Origin: Ochotona curzoniae
Taxonomy: Eukaryota > Chordata > Mammalia > Lagomorpha > Ochotonidae
DNA length: 64,000 bases
Direction: 5' to 3'
Assembly: GCF_017591425.1 (NCBI RefSeq)
Contig: NW_024466218.1
Location: forward strand, 10,244,001 to 10,308,000
The position numbers and the translations under genes are program-made. The notes beneath the pieces are model-generated. The model was not told the DNA's origin, searched no databases, and saw only the letters and a program-made list of their open reading frames with translations. This document shows positions 11,890 to 24,340 of this stretch, piece by piece (within the stretch, counting starts at the first letter, position 1; every line of letters starts with the position of its first letter).

Positions 11890-12660
11890 ATTACATTGAT
11901 TCAAGTATTTTAATTATTTACCATGGTACAATGTTGTAGGTATAATGGTTATTCCATCCCCCGCCCCCTACTTTCCACCCTGATACATTTTCCCCAAATT
12001 ATCACAGTCGTATACTCCCTTAACAACAGTTACAAGGTCAATTTTCTGCTATTTAAATGTGTCATAACATGGTAGAAATAGGGACGGTTAGAACCTAATA
12101 TAATACTGTACAGGTTGACTTACATATTTCAGGGGAAGTTCTGCTTTTATTTGGGAGTAGAGATGCACACTGCTATGTAACTTCATGTCCCAGTATGCTA
12201 GTCTCCATCACACAGCTCATCCTGTGAATATGTGTACAGATTTGATAACATTTACTTAAGTAGTTTGTACTTTGCATACAGGCTGTCTTATTAAACCAAG
12301 CATCATAGTCTTAGTTGGGACCATTTTGTTGCAAATAGTAGGATTTCATTCTTTCTTATGGCTGACTAATACCCATAGAATAGATGAATCCTAATTCTTT
12401 TATCCACTCGTCTATTGATGTGGGCCTCTGGGTTGTTTCCAAGTCTTTGCTATTGTGAATTGTGTTGCTATAAACTTTGAAGCACAGGTTATTTTCTTGT
12501 AAGCAAATTTTATTTCATTTGGATATATTCCCAGTAATGGGATAGCTGGGTCATAGAGTAAGATCAAATATCAGCTGTCTAAGCACTGTCTATACTGACT
12601 CCCATAGAGGCCTCACTATTCTACACTGCCAACAGCAAAGCCCTTGTCAAAGCTTTGTGA
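11890..12660 (-). mobile_element. old L1, ORF2 3' end and 3' UTR, antisense
   Basis: At 12,340-12,650 the plus strand carries the reverse complement of the L1 ORF2 C-terminus: GGATATATTCCCAGTAATGG, GCTGGGTCATA and CAACAGCAAAG. The CTAATACCCATAG, ATCCACTCGTCTATTGATG and TTGCTATTGTGAATTG blocks form the adjacent part. The region from 11,890 is 3' UTR-like. It is diverged and has no intact frame. Confidence 0.82.
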
Positions 12661-12974
12661 ATAGGTCCTTTGGGGGTCCCTGAACTGATTGAAAAGGGTC
12701 CTTCAGGTTAAAAAATTATTTTCAGGAAAATACTAAATGCATTTGCCTTTCTTACTGTGTTGGTGTTTGTACTTACAATACACAACAAAACTATAGTAGT
12801 GAAATCACTGGTGTCTTAGAACAAATCAAGGCAGTGACAGAAATTTTACAGTCACTGCAAATGTCACGCTGAAAAGGCAAAAGAGTTCCAAATCACCTGA
12901 GGGTTCTTGAATACACCACAAACATGTTTACAAATACTATAAAACCAACCCAATAATGGCTTTTGAATGTTGTT

Positions 12975-13255
12975 TCAAAAATTGATTTAATCTATTTATC
13001 CTTTTGGAATGGGAGAGAGAGACACACACAGAGAGACAGAGCTTTTCCACCCTGTTACACTTCCCAAATACCTGTGCCAGCCAGGTTTGGGTCAGACCAA
13101 AGCCAAAATCCCAGAATTCCTCCCAGGTCTCACATGCAAATGGCAGGTGCCCAAGTACTTGACCCATCACCTGTGCTAAAGTGCACATTAGCAGTAAGCT
13201 GGATTGGAAATGGAGTGAAGACTCAAACCAGACACTTTGATAGGTGTTTCAAGTG
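12975..13255 (-). mobile_element. C-type SINE, old, antisense
   Basis: It contains GGGAGAGAGAGACACACACAG, CTCCCAGGTCTCACATGCAAATGGCAGGTGCCCAAGTA split by drift, and GGATTGGAAATGGAGTGAAG, in reverse order to plus copies. Overlapping frames on both strands (12937-13289) are read-throughs of this repeat. Confidence 0.78.
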
Positions 13256-13860
13256 TTATCTGAAATACTGCGTCAAAGCCTACTATTAATATTCAGTATT
13301 GTAACTACATAAGAAGTAACACAAAATACCTTTGTTTTAACTTACAATGTTAAAACAAGGAACAAAGAGCTGCAAGGAACAAGAGCTGAGATCATATTTT
13401 GGTGTAAAAGGACAATTCAAAAATAAAAGCATAAAACGTTTGGTTACTTGGTATTACCAGGAGGTTAAAGTGAAAAACACCAATTTCCATTATTCCATTT
13501 TTCCTTCAGGGAAGAGTGCACTAGAGGCAAAGGAAAGGTCTTAGAGGGAAAAAATGTCCTAGGCATCATATTAGAGCAGAAAAAAGTGCTTCCAAGTTTG
13601 CCCTCCTCCCTCATAAGGTAGACTATGCAGATAAGACTTCTGACCAAGTCCTGATAAAGAGGTCTAGGAGAAAGGGTGCAGAGGCTGGGACTGCTGCTAT
13701 GGAAAGAGCATAGTAGGGGCTCTTGGTACTGACTCAGAGATTGCAGTTCCCTGACTGTACGCCAATGCTGGTATGGAGAAGACAGCTTTTCTTACAGGCC
13801 TGTCAGGTACAAATTTTGTAATTGGGTCAGTCCTGAGAAAGCATATATATGTTTCTGTTA
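13256..13860. other. unclassified sequence
   Basis: Six hundred bases with small overlapping frames on both strands (13347-13647) and no recognisable domain or repeat. Confidence 0.45.
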
Positions 13861-13879
13861 AAAACAATATATTTTTTAA

Positions 13880-14133
13880 TTACATTTGGTTTTATAACAC
13901 AGTTTCATAGGCTCTGGGATTCCCCCAACCCCTCCATGGACCCCCATGGTGGATTTCTCCACCTAGTTGCAGTACTACAATTCAAATCCAATCATAATTC
14001 TTTCATTGCAAGCATGTACTTTGCATAGTATCCAGCATCTTATTGTCCAGATAAATTCAACAGATCGTCTCTGGTCTGAAGGCAGAGCTGGTAGAATATC
14101 ATTCCGACCAATTAAAAGCCACAACATAACATC
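13880..14133 (-). mobile_element. 5'-truncated L1 stub (3' UTR only), antisense
   Basis: It is the reverse complement of the L1 3' end seen at 3340-3560: CCATGGTGGATTTCTCCACC, CAGATAAATTCAACAG and GTCTGGTCTGAAG. The flanks AAAACAATATATTTTTTAA (13,861-13,879) and AAAACAATATTTTTTAA (14,134-14,150) differ by two bases and look like a target-site duplication. Confidence 0.85.
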
Positions 14134-14139
14134 AAAACA

Positions 14140-14471
14140 ATATTTTTTAAACTTTCATCTGGTTATTTGAGGGAGATAGAGGTAGCAATGAGAGCTCTCA
14201 TGCACTAGTTCATTCCATCAATAGCTATCAGGCTTGCGACTGAAGCCTGAGTTGGGCCAAAGCTATGCTGGAGTTTGAGCCAGGAGCTAACACGATCCAG
14301 GTCTCCTGTATGGGTCAGAACCCAAGCATTTGAGCCATCCTGGCTGCTTCCCAGGGTCTACATTGGTGACAGGCTGGAGTCAGAACTGGAGCCAGGTCAT
14401 GATCTCGGGCACTCTCATTTGGGAAGCAGGTATCTTCACCAGCATTTTAACCAGCAGGCTAATTGCCCACT
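14140..14471 (-). mobile_element. C-type SINE, very old, antisense
   Basis: It keeps GCTGAGTTGGGCCAAAG-like, CAGGTCTCCTGTATGGGT and TTAACCAGCAGGCTAATTGCCCAC blocks of an antisense C SINE, with many substitutions and a duplicated GGAGCCAGG segment. It sits directly against the L1 stub. Confidence 0.65.
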
Positions 14472-17400
14472 TCCATACTCTTCTTTTTCCTACCAGGATC
14501 CTGTTTCTTCATTCACTATTTCACAGGAAAAAGTTATTGAGTGGCAAGATGAACTATTTTGTTCTTTATGGAGTATCATTTTGATTTGAATGAGCAAGTG
14601 ACAAACTGGTTGTTGAAACTTACATACTTGAAAAGTTGGGGAAAAAAAATGAGGTCAGTTCAGGAAAACAGTGGATAGTAGTCACTGTTGATTAAATGCA
14701 ATCAATGAGGCAAGCCTGTGACTTGTGGAAAACTTGTATCCATCGCTATGAACTTGATCCCACACCAATTAGAGACTTTTTGAAAGAATTAAGAGGTGAT
14801 ATTAGTGACTATCATTGTCATGACTTGCTTTGTGTCTAAAAGGCGATGCCATGAGTCTTAAACCCTGGTAACTCAAAAATCTTAGAGAATATTCTTATAG
14901 AGCCTTCCCAAAGTGTGGTGCATATTTTATACTAGTTGAAGTTTGTGCCCATAAACCCTACCTAACTTCCCAGCAAATGTGAACTGAGGCAGGCCAGGTG
15001 TGAGGCTAGGAGTCTGCTTTAACCCTTTTCTCAGGCTCACTAAATTTTGCTGAGTCCTCTGCTTAATGAGTGAGGATAGACATCTGGGTCCATTTACTGC
15101 CTGTGCCACGTGGGGTTGCATCTTTAGATGGAAAACTCTGGAAGAGAGGCACTTGACGGCTCTGAATTCAAAACATGATAGGGAGATGGAAATACTAATT
15201 ACATGATTTGATCAGCATACTTTGTATAAATGTCACACTATACCCATAAATCTGTACAATTATCACATGGTGATAAAATGCATAAAATGCCTTTCTAATA
15301 TAAAATATTAGGTCAATGGAAACTATTAAAATAAATATTTATTTTTAAAAGAGCGTGATACTCTCCCAACAAAAGTTTCATCCCAGCGTCTTGATAAATG
15401 AGCTGCCAAGTGGTCTCTGAGTTCCTCTTGACGGTAGGGGGAGAAGGGTCCTAGAGCCAAGAGTCCTGAGAGTCTGGAATGGACCTCAGAATCAGTTGTT
15501 TCACAAGCGTCCTGTTGATTCTGAAGCAGATGATGCACGAAGTACTATGAAAAATAGTGGCTTAAAAGGACAGTGCCCCTCTGTCCATGGCCAAATGTGA
15601 GCAACCCAGTTCAGTACCAAGCGTTCAGTGATTATTTGAAACTAACCATTCAATTACATCCACATAGAACATCTTCCTGTGTGATTATCACCAGATCAAG
15701 GGAGACAGGTTCTTTTTGCCAGCAGGAAATGATTATTGATCTAGTTAAATCTGGGAGGAAAAAAGATGGATTTGTCAGTCTGGGATAGTGGGCCCTTGAA
15801 ACAGAATCACTTTTAAAATATTGATGTAAAATAAAGGGCAATTATTGAGTTCCAGTGGGCCTGTACCTCTTTGCCTGTTTTGACATATGACTGACTGTGT
15901 TGCACTTGCATAAAGTGCTCAGGAAAACAATATCTGAACCATCACAGGATACCCAATCTTAGCTTCTCTTTGCACAGAGCCTGAATGGCAGTACAATTGG
16001 ATGGGGAACCTAAATCAAAAAATCATTGCCACTGCATTGTACACCTGTATAATTTGTATCAATCATGATGCTTTGAAGGTAGAAAATATCAATATCGCAA
16101 GAAGTAGTCCTCAATATTACAAAGCAGAAAATTTTACTTTACAAGTTACTTTACAAGTTAGCCCTTTGTATTGGGTTGTAGCTCTAGATTTTCAGAATTG
16201 GCCCTGCTGCTTCTAGATTGGACCCCCTCGCCTCACTCTCACTTTGTTTGCCATATTTTGTTTGGTGATAAAATTGTATTCCTATCTATTTAGTACCATG
16301 TGACTGCATTGTTCTCCTGTATTGAGTAGCTTCTGAATGTCAAAGCTTTGGGAAGATAGTTTTCACCTATGATCCCCAGAGTCTTCCTAGTGTTCGACAT
16401 TTCTTCGCTGTTATGCATGGGGAGAAAAGGAGTCCAGAGTTTAAGGAAGTCCATCGAAGCCAAGAAACTACTATCCAGATAACCTAGAAACCTTGTCCAG
16501 CTGGAAGACTCAGGCCCCATTGCTCATGCTTTAGCTTGAAGATGTAGAGTAAATTGATAGTCTCAGATTCCCAGACAAAGTAAAATTTTGTAATCTCTGA
16601 AGCCCACATCCAGGCTATTACTGTGTGGTGGTCTAGTGGACTTCCACAGGAAACCAAAATCGAGAGCAAGACTAGGTCACTTGGCTTCATTGAAGTCTCA
16701 TCAAACCTCAGAGTGGAGTCAGATCTCTTCTGGCAACTCCAAAGATAGCTTTGCTTCAAGCTGTTTAATCACATGGAAGCATAATGGTTACAGTGACTAA
16801 TGCTTTTTGATCTCTAGCACACATTCTGCTAAGTAGCACAAAATAGAAAGATGCCCCCAAATGTCACATTGGGAATAGTTCAGGAATTCTTCTCGCATTG
16901 TAGGTGTAAAAATATTACTTCAAAGTCCAGGGATCACTACTGACACAGGGATGGACTTGGAAAAACTGTTGTTTTCCCATCTTTGGCTCCATACCCTTTT
17001 CAATATAGTATCGTGCTTAAAAAAAAAAGGAAGTACTACACTTGAGAAATTTAAATTACTATAATAAAAATATTTCTCAGCATACTTTCTCATACCACAC
17101 TGGATTTTTAAAAATAAACTAGACACGTTGGCATTTTCCCATTGTGTTTCCTATTTTTGAAGACTGTCTGCAGTAAAAACAAAGAATCAACAAAATAGAG
17201 TCTGCATACCCTCTATATACAGGCTCATGGAATTACTCGAAAGCCCTCTGATGCTGTTTCCTGCTTAACATTCTTCAACTCGGGACACTCAAGAATAATG
17301 AGTCTCTTTATATCTATTACCTAATCAATAAGAAATAAAACTTCTAGTGCTAACAAATTGCCATGTCAGCAAAAAGAGATTTATTTTTTCTTGCTCTGTA

Positions 17401-17599
17401 TTTCCTCATCAGTAAAGCAAATGCAAGGAAGTCTGGCTTGTCTCAATGTCTTCCCTCACTGAACAACAAGTAATTTGGCTGATCTAGAGTTTTATTTTTC
17501 TCTGTATTCTGTTTTTTAATTAAAACTGGCCAATGGAACCTCTTTATCCTCAAATCACTGTATGTATTAAATTTCAAGGAATTCGAAAGCAACTCAAGA
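14472..17599. other. repeat-poor stretch, no supported gene
   Basis: More than 3 kb in which I recognise no SINE or LINE, unusual for this window. Minus-strand frames at 14927-15121, 16290-16520 and 16484-16759 are open for 60-91 codons but match nothing I know. Lack of young repeats may be chance or may reflect constraint. Confidence 0.4.
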
Positions 17600-18010
17600 G
17601 ACTTTCATTTTTAGCAAACTGCAAAAACATTGAAATCAATAAATGCGCTGACGATGCCATTAATATGCTGGGGGCTTTAATGGAAAAAGAGATTTAGTGC
17701 TTCTAGCCATTGCTTCTCTTGGTTAAAGGAATTTCCAAGCTTGTGTTTTACTAAGTCAACTGTGCAATCAGGACCACTGAACAAGTAGCTATGGTTTAAT
17801 TAAATCTCATGTTAATTAGTCTGTTTATTTTTGGTATGCGAATCATTAATTTGGAGAGCTGGATGCTATTCCCCATTTGATATATGTATATAATTCATAG
17901 CCAGTGTAGGTCCACCAGCGTGGCAAGGTTTTCTAGGAAGGCTTCAAATTTACAGTTTTAATCAGCAGCTGACAGTATAAAACTTTATCCAGGATCTCTG
18001 CAGAGATTAA
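17600..18010. promoter_or_regulatory. candidate conserved noncoding element (enhancer-like)
   Basis: A repeat-free block dense in homeodomain-core sites (GGTTTAATTAAAT at about 17,792, GTTAATTAGT at 17,811, CATTAATTTGG at 17,844) and a POU-like ATGCGAAT (17,837). CCATTAATATG and TAATGG lie upstream. Clustered TAATTA cores in a SINE-free interval are typical of vertebrate developmental enhancers. Conservation cannot be tested here. Confidence 0.35.
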
Positions 18011-18067
18011 AACCCTTGCTTGTCTATAAAGGTGGCAAACATTTTGGCATTTAAAAAGATACAGACA

Positions 18068-18240
18068 AGGTTAGCATTGTGACATAGTGTGTCAGCTTCT
18101 CAAATGGCCACCTTTGAAGTTGCAGTTGCTCCACTTCTGCTCCAGCTCTCTGTTACTGCACCTGGGAAAGCCCATGTGTTTTAGCACAAATGTGGGAGAT
18201 TCAGAAGAATCTCCTGGCTACTGGATCCTGGCTGAAAAAC
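18068..18240 (+). mobile_element. C-type SINE, truncated at the 3' side, old
   Basis: The head and middle are recognisable (ACATAGTGTGTCAGC, CTCCACTTCTGCTCCAGCTCTCTG, GCACCTGGGAAAG, TGTGGGAGATTCAGAAG). It stops after CTGGATCCTGGCTG without CT-rich or A-rich tail. Confidence 0.72.
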
Positions 18241-19339
18241 AGTGAAAGTTTAAAAAAATATTTTGTATCAAAGCAAGTTTATCCTTATTGTTTAATTCCA
18301 ATATTTTATGCTATACTATCCTATTTAAGCTTTATAAACATCACTTAATTACATTGATCCAAAAGACAAGAAAAAAACTAGGCAGCATTAGCGAGAAACA
18401 TTTTGGTTTACATGAAGACTACCACTCAGTAGCCCTAACCCCTCTTTGCTTTCACTACCCTCTCCCATACAATAGAAATGTTACCTGGCAATAATTGTGA
18501 GAGAAGAATTGGGTATCCAAAGGCAAGTTCCTTTCATCCCCTTGTACTTGGAAGTCAGCTGTCCACAGGAAGCATAGACTGGAGCCTCTTTCTGCACATT
18601 GTCAATTTCATAGGGGCGACATGACAAGTTAGGTAAGCAGTGCTATGGAGCACATTTATGGTTTATCTATGACTAAGGGATGATTTTTTCCCTCATCTTC
18701 CAGATTAGTATTTTTTGTTCACTTCAATGATTATATAGAGAAGAGTTAGCTGTTAGGTCTCAAGCCCCTTCTTTTCCAATTTATTACCTATTTTATACAA
18801 AGTTCCATCCAATAATTCATGACAGAAAGTAAAATGGCATTCCCCCATGTACTAGCTAAGAGAGGAATAGGTCTTCCTGGTTGCTTGATTGGAGGAAAGT
18901 ATCAACAAGGAGAAAATAAAGCAAGAGATGAGCACAGAAGCAGGGCAGAATCAACATATGGAAATCGGAAAAAAAAAATCCTACAGTCTGACCCCAGCTT
19001 GTGAATAAAGTCTAAAAGCATGAGAATTTGGAGCACACCACAAATACAGAGCGGAGAAAAGCTAAGTTTGGATAATACACAGCAGGGGCTTGAAAACCAG
19101 TTCAGCCCATATACCCTGAATTGTCCTCCGCAAAAAGAAAAAAAAAAAAAAGGAACTGCTGAGGACACAGCAAAGCAAATGTAGAACCATGGAGATGGTA
19201 TCAATTAGCACCCAAAATCAGGTAATTATGAATTATTCTTAAATTATTAAGACTGTTCCTGAAGAACATTACAAAAGGTATTATGTAGATATTAATTTGT
19301 AGGGACTTGTGAATAGTGAAACAAAATTATCTAAATTAT
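18241..19339. other. unclassified sequence
   Basis: About 1.1 kb. A-runs at 18,968-18,977 and 19,136-19,151 create short Phe-rich frames on the minus strand (18902-19204) that are not credible genes. Confidence 0.45.
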
Positions 19340-20925
19340 CTAAATTTTGACACTCAAAAATAATTCATTTTGTATTTTGACATGTTCCATTTTTGGTAAA
19401 AAAGACTTTGGTAAAAACTTCTTAGAAAAGTCACAAAAAAGCCAAGTCATGAAAGAGCACAGTGTGGTAGCCTTGCAGCTAAAGTCCTTGCCTTGCATGT
19501 ACTGGGATCCCAGACAGGTGCCGGTTTTAATCTGAGCAGCCTCACTTCCCATCCAGCTCTCTGCTTGTGACCTGGGACATAGTAAAGGACAGCCCAAAGC
19601 CTTGGTACCCTGCACCCACCTGGGAGACCCAGGAGAGGCTCCTGGCTTCTGGCTTCGGATTGGCACGGCTCTGGCCATTGTGGTCCCTTGGAGAGTGAAT
19701 CATCATTAGATGGAAGATCTTCCTCTCTGTCTCTCCTCTTCTCTGTAAATTTGAGTTTCCAATAAAAATAAGTCTTTTTTTAAAAAAAGTCACACAAAGC
19801 ACAAATAGTCAAAGCCAAAATGAACAAATGAGACTACATCAAGCTCAGCAGCTTTTGTACAGCAAAGGAAATGATTAACAAAGCAAAGAAGCAGCCAACA
19901 GAATGGGAGAAAAATCTTTGCATACTACAAAACCAATAGAGGACTAATATCCAGGATTTGCAAAACACTTCAGAAAGTCAATGACAGCAAAGCAAACAGT
20001 GCTGTGAAGAAATGGGGAAAGGAAATGAATGGATATTTTTAACAGAACAAATTCTAATTGCTAATGGACATGAAAAAAAATGCTCAAGATCCCTAGCTAG
20101 CAGAGAAATACAAACAAAAACCACATTGAGGTTCCACCTAACTCCAGTGAGACTGGCCTGCATTCATAACTGTACTAACAAGAGCTGCTGGCATGCATGT
20201 AGGGAGAAAGGCACCCTCCTTCACTGTTGGTGGCTTGCAGGCTAGTATAACCACGATGGATGTTAGCATGGTGAGTGCTAAGGAAGCTGAAAATTGACCT
20301 GCCATATGACCCAGCTATCCCACTTCTGGGAATATATCCAAAGAAAATAAAATCCACATGTGAGAAACTGACTTATATTCCTATATTTAACAGCAGCACA
20401 ATCTACAACAGCAAAGATATGGAAACAACCCAAATGCCCGTCAAAAGAGGAGTGGATAAAGAAATTATGATTCATCTACTCCATGGAATATTACTCAGCT
20501 ATTAAAATAGTGAAATTCTACCATTTGTAACAAAATAGTTCCAACTAGAAATCATTATGCTTACTGAAATAAGCCAACCCCTAAAGGACAAATATCATAT
20601 GTCCTCACAGATATCAGGCAACTTTCATACAAAATACAAACTATACATACACACACGGACACATAGTCATCTAGAGGAACAGTGTAAAAGAGACTATCAT
20701 ATGGAAATGTGAAGAAACCAAGCAGTATGCATCTTTGCTTCTAAATCCAAGATAGACTCCCAATGAAACTGTTGAATGTATCTTCACAACAGGGTGCTGT
20801 GCTCTGCCATTGTCCATAATTACAATGTCAGTATACATTTAAATAGTAGAATAATGGGCTTATGACTTGCTTTTGAAGTACTATACTATGGAGCTGTATC
20901 ATAAAATAAAAAAATAAAAATAAAA
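19340..20925 (+). mobile_element. older L1, ORF2 C-terminal region and 3' UTR, split by a SINE
   Basis: Both sides of the SINE at 19,447-19,784 read as ORF2. The left side matches the part before the PKA motif, and the right side (19,800 on) has ATGAGACTACATCAAGCTC, CACCTAACTCCAGTGAGACTGGCC and GGGAATATATCCAAAG. The frame is broken into pieces (20012-20245, 20275-20505). A 3' UTR-like stretch and an A-rich ATAAAATAAAAAAATAAAAA tail end the copy near 20,925. Confidence 0.88.
19447..19784 (+). mobile_element. C-type SINE inserted into an L1
   Basis: It ends TTCCAATAAAAATAAG (pika-type tail) plus T/A-rich. Imperfect duplications AAAAGTCACAAAAAAGCCAA (19,427-19,446) and AAAAGTCACACAAAGCACAA (19,785-19,804) flank it. 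They lie in L1 coding sequence, so the SINE is younger than the L1. Confidence 0.88.
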
Positions 20926-20935
20926 GTATCTCCTC

Positions 20936-21285
20936 AGGCCTGGCACGATGACTCAGTGGCTAAATCCTCAAATTGCATGCACTGGCATGCCATATGGAAA
21001 AGTTTCATGTCCCTGCTGCTCTGCATCCCATCCAGCTCTCTGATCATGGCCTGGGAAACCAGCAGAGGGCAGCCAAAACCCTTGGGAAGCTGCACTGGAT
21101 GGCAGACCTGGAAGAAGCTCCTGGCTCTTGGCTTTGGATCAGCTCAGCTCTGGCTATTGCAGCCACTTGGGGAGTGAAACAGCAGATGGAAGATCTTTCT
21201 CTCTGTCTCTGTCTCTTTCTGTAAATCTGCCTTTGCAATAACTATAAATTAATCTTGAAAATAAATAAATAATAAAATAAAAATA
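20936..21285 (+). mobile_element. C-type SINE, downstream of the L1 tail
   Basis: The head GGCCTGGCACGATGACTCAG starts about ten bases after the L1 A-rich tail, a common pattern because A-tails offer endonuclease sites. It ends TTTGCAATAACTATAAATTAAT and AAATAAATAAATAATAAAAT. Confidence 0.87.
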
Positions 21286-22337
21286 TTTTCTCTGACTTGA
21301 AATAGTGTGTATTTACGTATGAGTGTGCCTCCCATAAGCTTTAAACAAATTAGTCTTTTTTCAGCACATACAAGAAGACCACTTGTCAAAAAATAAAAGT
21401 GAATCTATTTGTTAGATTTTTAAAAAATTATCATGGCTAATTTCTGCACTTTGAGGTTAATGGGTTTCTGTTATCTATGTTATGAATATTGGTTGATTTA
21501 ATTGCCCCCCCAAATCTCCCAAAGGTATAACACATCTTTCATGAAAAATAAAATGGACAGAACTAATAATTTATCAGCTTTCTTTCATAAAACATGAACA
21601 TTAAAGTCTTTTCCATCTAGTATATGTGAATTTTTAACAAAATTCCCTAATAAGAAACATCTCTTTTTAAAAAATAAGTAGATCAAAACCCATTTAATTG
21701 TTGATGCTTTCCCTACATACTGAATTCTACTTAAATCTTTCTTGACATAGCAGTGAGATCACACTTGTGACTAAATAAAATCAGCTATTAGAAGTCATGC
21801 CTTCCCAGACAGTAAGTACAGTGGTCCATGCTTAACTGTCTGCTGTGATGTCAAAGAGGAGATAAAATTCTACATCCACACAAGCTTCACATATATTAAG
21901 ACAGATAAAAGATGGTAAGTCACCCTGGTCATTTGTGAAAAGGTGTTCCTACCCAACTTGTAAACAAATAGAATTTCATTATCTCAATGCTTGAGAAAGA
22001 TAAATTACCCAGAATTTATGGGAGAGTAATTTGTTTCCTTTAAATCATGGTAATGGATCTCCATTATCCAACATTTTTCTTTTTTTGGTTTAACCTCAGT
22101 CCTCAGAAATTGGAACAATGATTATAGGGTACTGTGAAAAATTGTTTCCATCTTCTTAGCTTATCTTGCATACTTGGAAGTTGGGTTCTCTTTGAGCTTA
22201 CCTTTATTCAGGGTAGAATTTCAGAGGTGAATGGATCACATATTAACATTATTTGTAAAAGTTATTCCTGTTATTATATTAATATTAAATCTTGCATATA
22301 AAATTAGCAATATAACCACTCTTAAACTTATTGAAAA
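21286..22337. other. unclassified AT-rich sequence
   Basis: About 1 kb without a recognisable element or gene. Confidence 0.45.
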
Positions 22338-22656
22338 ATTTATTTTTTATTATTTTTTATTGGAAAGGCGGATATACAGAGAGGAGAGACAGAGAGGAAG
22401 ATCTTCCGTCCGATGATTCACTCCCCAAGTGAGTGTAATGGCCGATGCTATGCCGATCCGAAGCCAGGAGCCTCTTCCGGGTCTCCCACATGGGTGCAGG
22501 GTCCCAAAGCTTTGGGCCGTCCTCGACTGCTTTCCTGGGCCACAGGCAGGGAGCTGGAAGGGAAGCGGGGCTGCCGGGATTAGAACCGGCGCCCATATGG
22601 GATCCCGGGCGTGCAAGGCGAGGACCTTTAACCACTTGCGCCACCGCGCCGGGCCC
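22338..22656 (-). mobile_element. young C-type SINE, near consensus, antisense
   Basis: Read on the minus strand it begins GGGCCCGGCGCGGTGGCGCA and retains many CpGs. The A-box-like TGGCGCAAGTGGTTAA and B-box-like GGTTCTAATCC of the Pol III promoter are readable. It is nearly identical over most of its length to the copy at 27,016-27,344, so both are recent. Frames on both strands (22350-22701) are only SINE sequence. Confidence 0.95.
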
Positions 22657-23744
22657 AAGAGTAATCATATTCTTAAAAAATTAATTGAAAAAATGTTTTA
22701 ATGTATTTATCTAATTGCTTGGGGACATTTTAGGTCATTTTTTTTCTTAAACATCTGGTTGAAATTACAAGAGTCATCTTGACCTTAATTTTTTTGTGGA
22801 AAAATTTGAGTTATTAAATGTCTTTACTAGATACATGATAATTTTTTACTAATTTTTAACAAGGTAGTTCATGTAATCTTCGAATTGGATCTTCAGTGAG
22901 TCACAGAGAGTGGTAAGTGACTCCACAGCTGCTTCAATCAGTTGGTTCCCAGACCCACAGAATCTAGGCAAGGAGATCTCTACAGAAGAAACACCTCCCA
23001 GGATTGCAACCACTTATTTCTTAAGAGACTGAGACACCACCTTTTCTAAGGGATCGTTTTTGCACTACGTTCCAGCTACAGAATGGATTCTCTGCTTTCC
23101 AAACTCAATCTTATTGCCTACCATCTCATATATTTTTAAGTACTATATCAATTCTCCAAGATATGGATATCAACACAGAATTGAATTTGCAGCCTTTTCC
23201 TAGGGAAAATACTTGTTAATGATTTTAAAAAAAAAGGAGAAAGAAGAAGGAAGAGAAATAGGTGGGTTTGCACCTAAAATAGTTTGGAGGTTTTAGCACC
23301 CATGAAGAATGAGGATATGATGAAAAGCCTCATACTGGAACACTACTCTGAGCAAAACACAGTTAAGCCTAACGGGACAGCGTAATTACAGATGTCCCAT
23401 ACTGCATACAGTCCAACACTCTCCTCAGATATTGATCGGGAAATATTCCAGAAAACCCAAAAAGAGGTCAGCTTTACCATGAATATTACAAGAACCCTCC
23501 ATGTTGACTTCATGGGCATTGGAAACCAGGATGACTTATGCACACACACTGGTACTCATGCTGCTTGATAAAGCCATGAGCCACAAAGCCTTCTTGTTCA
23601 AAACAGTTTGCTAACATGAATATAGGATTAAAACCCAGATCCTTCACAGGTCTTCATGCCTTTCTCTTGAAAGCTGTTTCAAGGACATAGTCCTATAGTT
23701 ACAACAGAGTCACGCCTTCAATTTTGATCTCTTTATCATTTTTT
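22657..23744. other. unclassified sequence
   Basis: Roughly 1.1 kb with no recognised element. A short minus-strand frame (23343-23549) is unsupported. Confidence 0.45.
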
Positions 23745-24340
23745 CTGTGATTTCTTTTTTGGTCTAATAATTAAGAAGTATGCTTCTTAATTTCAAAATA
23801 CTGGAGGGATTGCGAAACATATTTATGTTACCAGTTTATTTTAAATTAATCATTTTGCATTAGGGAATGAATTGTGGTTTCAATCTTTATAAATTTGCTG
23901 GGATTTGTTTTGTGACATAGATGGTGCTTTATCTTGTTGCTCAGATAGTATTTCACAATCAAGTTATATAAACGCCTTTTGTGCCATTAAGTAAAGTGTT
24001 CCAGAAATATACATTTGATCTTACTGTTCAGTTCGTTGAATATCCTAGTGATTTTCTCTACTCTTGATCTGAAACTTAGTGACAAAGTAACGTCAAAATC
24101 TTTACTTTTAATCATGGAATTTTCTATTTCTTACTTGATTCAGTTCTATGTATTTACACTGTATGTTACTGAATACTCAAACATTTCAACTTTCTGCGTC
24201 TCAAGAAGCAATTGAGCTTTTAACGAAATGTTTCTCTCTAGTCCTTACTCTGACACTTTCCTAAATTCTTGTTAATCTGATGTTCATATAAATATTCTAG
24301 CTTTCCTTTAGTTAATATTAACGTTGTCTTTTTTTCCATT
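23745..24340 (-). mobile_element. old L1 ORF2 fragment, antisense
   Basis: The plus strand carries a degraded reverse complement of L1M ORF2: TCTGATGTTCATATAAATATTCTAGCTTTC and upstream ATTTTCTATTTCTTAC and TTCAGTTCTATG blocks in the expected order. It is highly diverged and no frame survives. Confidence 0.55.

Noticed and set aside
16290..16759. Adjacent minus-strand frames (76 and 91 codons) considered as possible retroviral remnant
   Set aside because: No motif of gag, pol or env could be identified, and there are no flanking LTRs.
22560..22650. tRNA-like A and B boxes that could suggest a tRNA gene
   Set aside because: They belong to the tRNA-derived SINE head. There is no full cloverleaf and no terminator of a genuine tRNA gene.
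22350..22701. Overlapping 79-103 codon frames on both strands at 22.4 kb, repeated at 27.1 kb
   Set aside because: They are translations of the young SINE; the same peptides appear at both copies.
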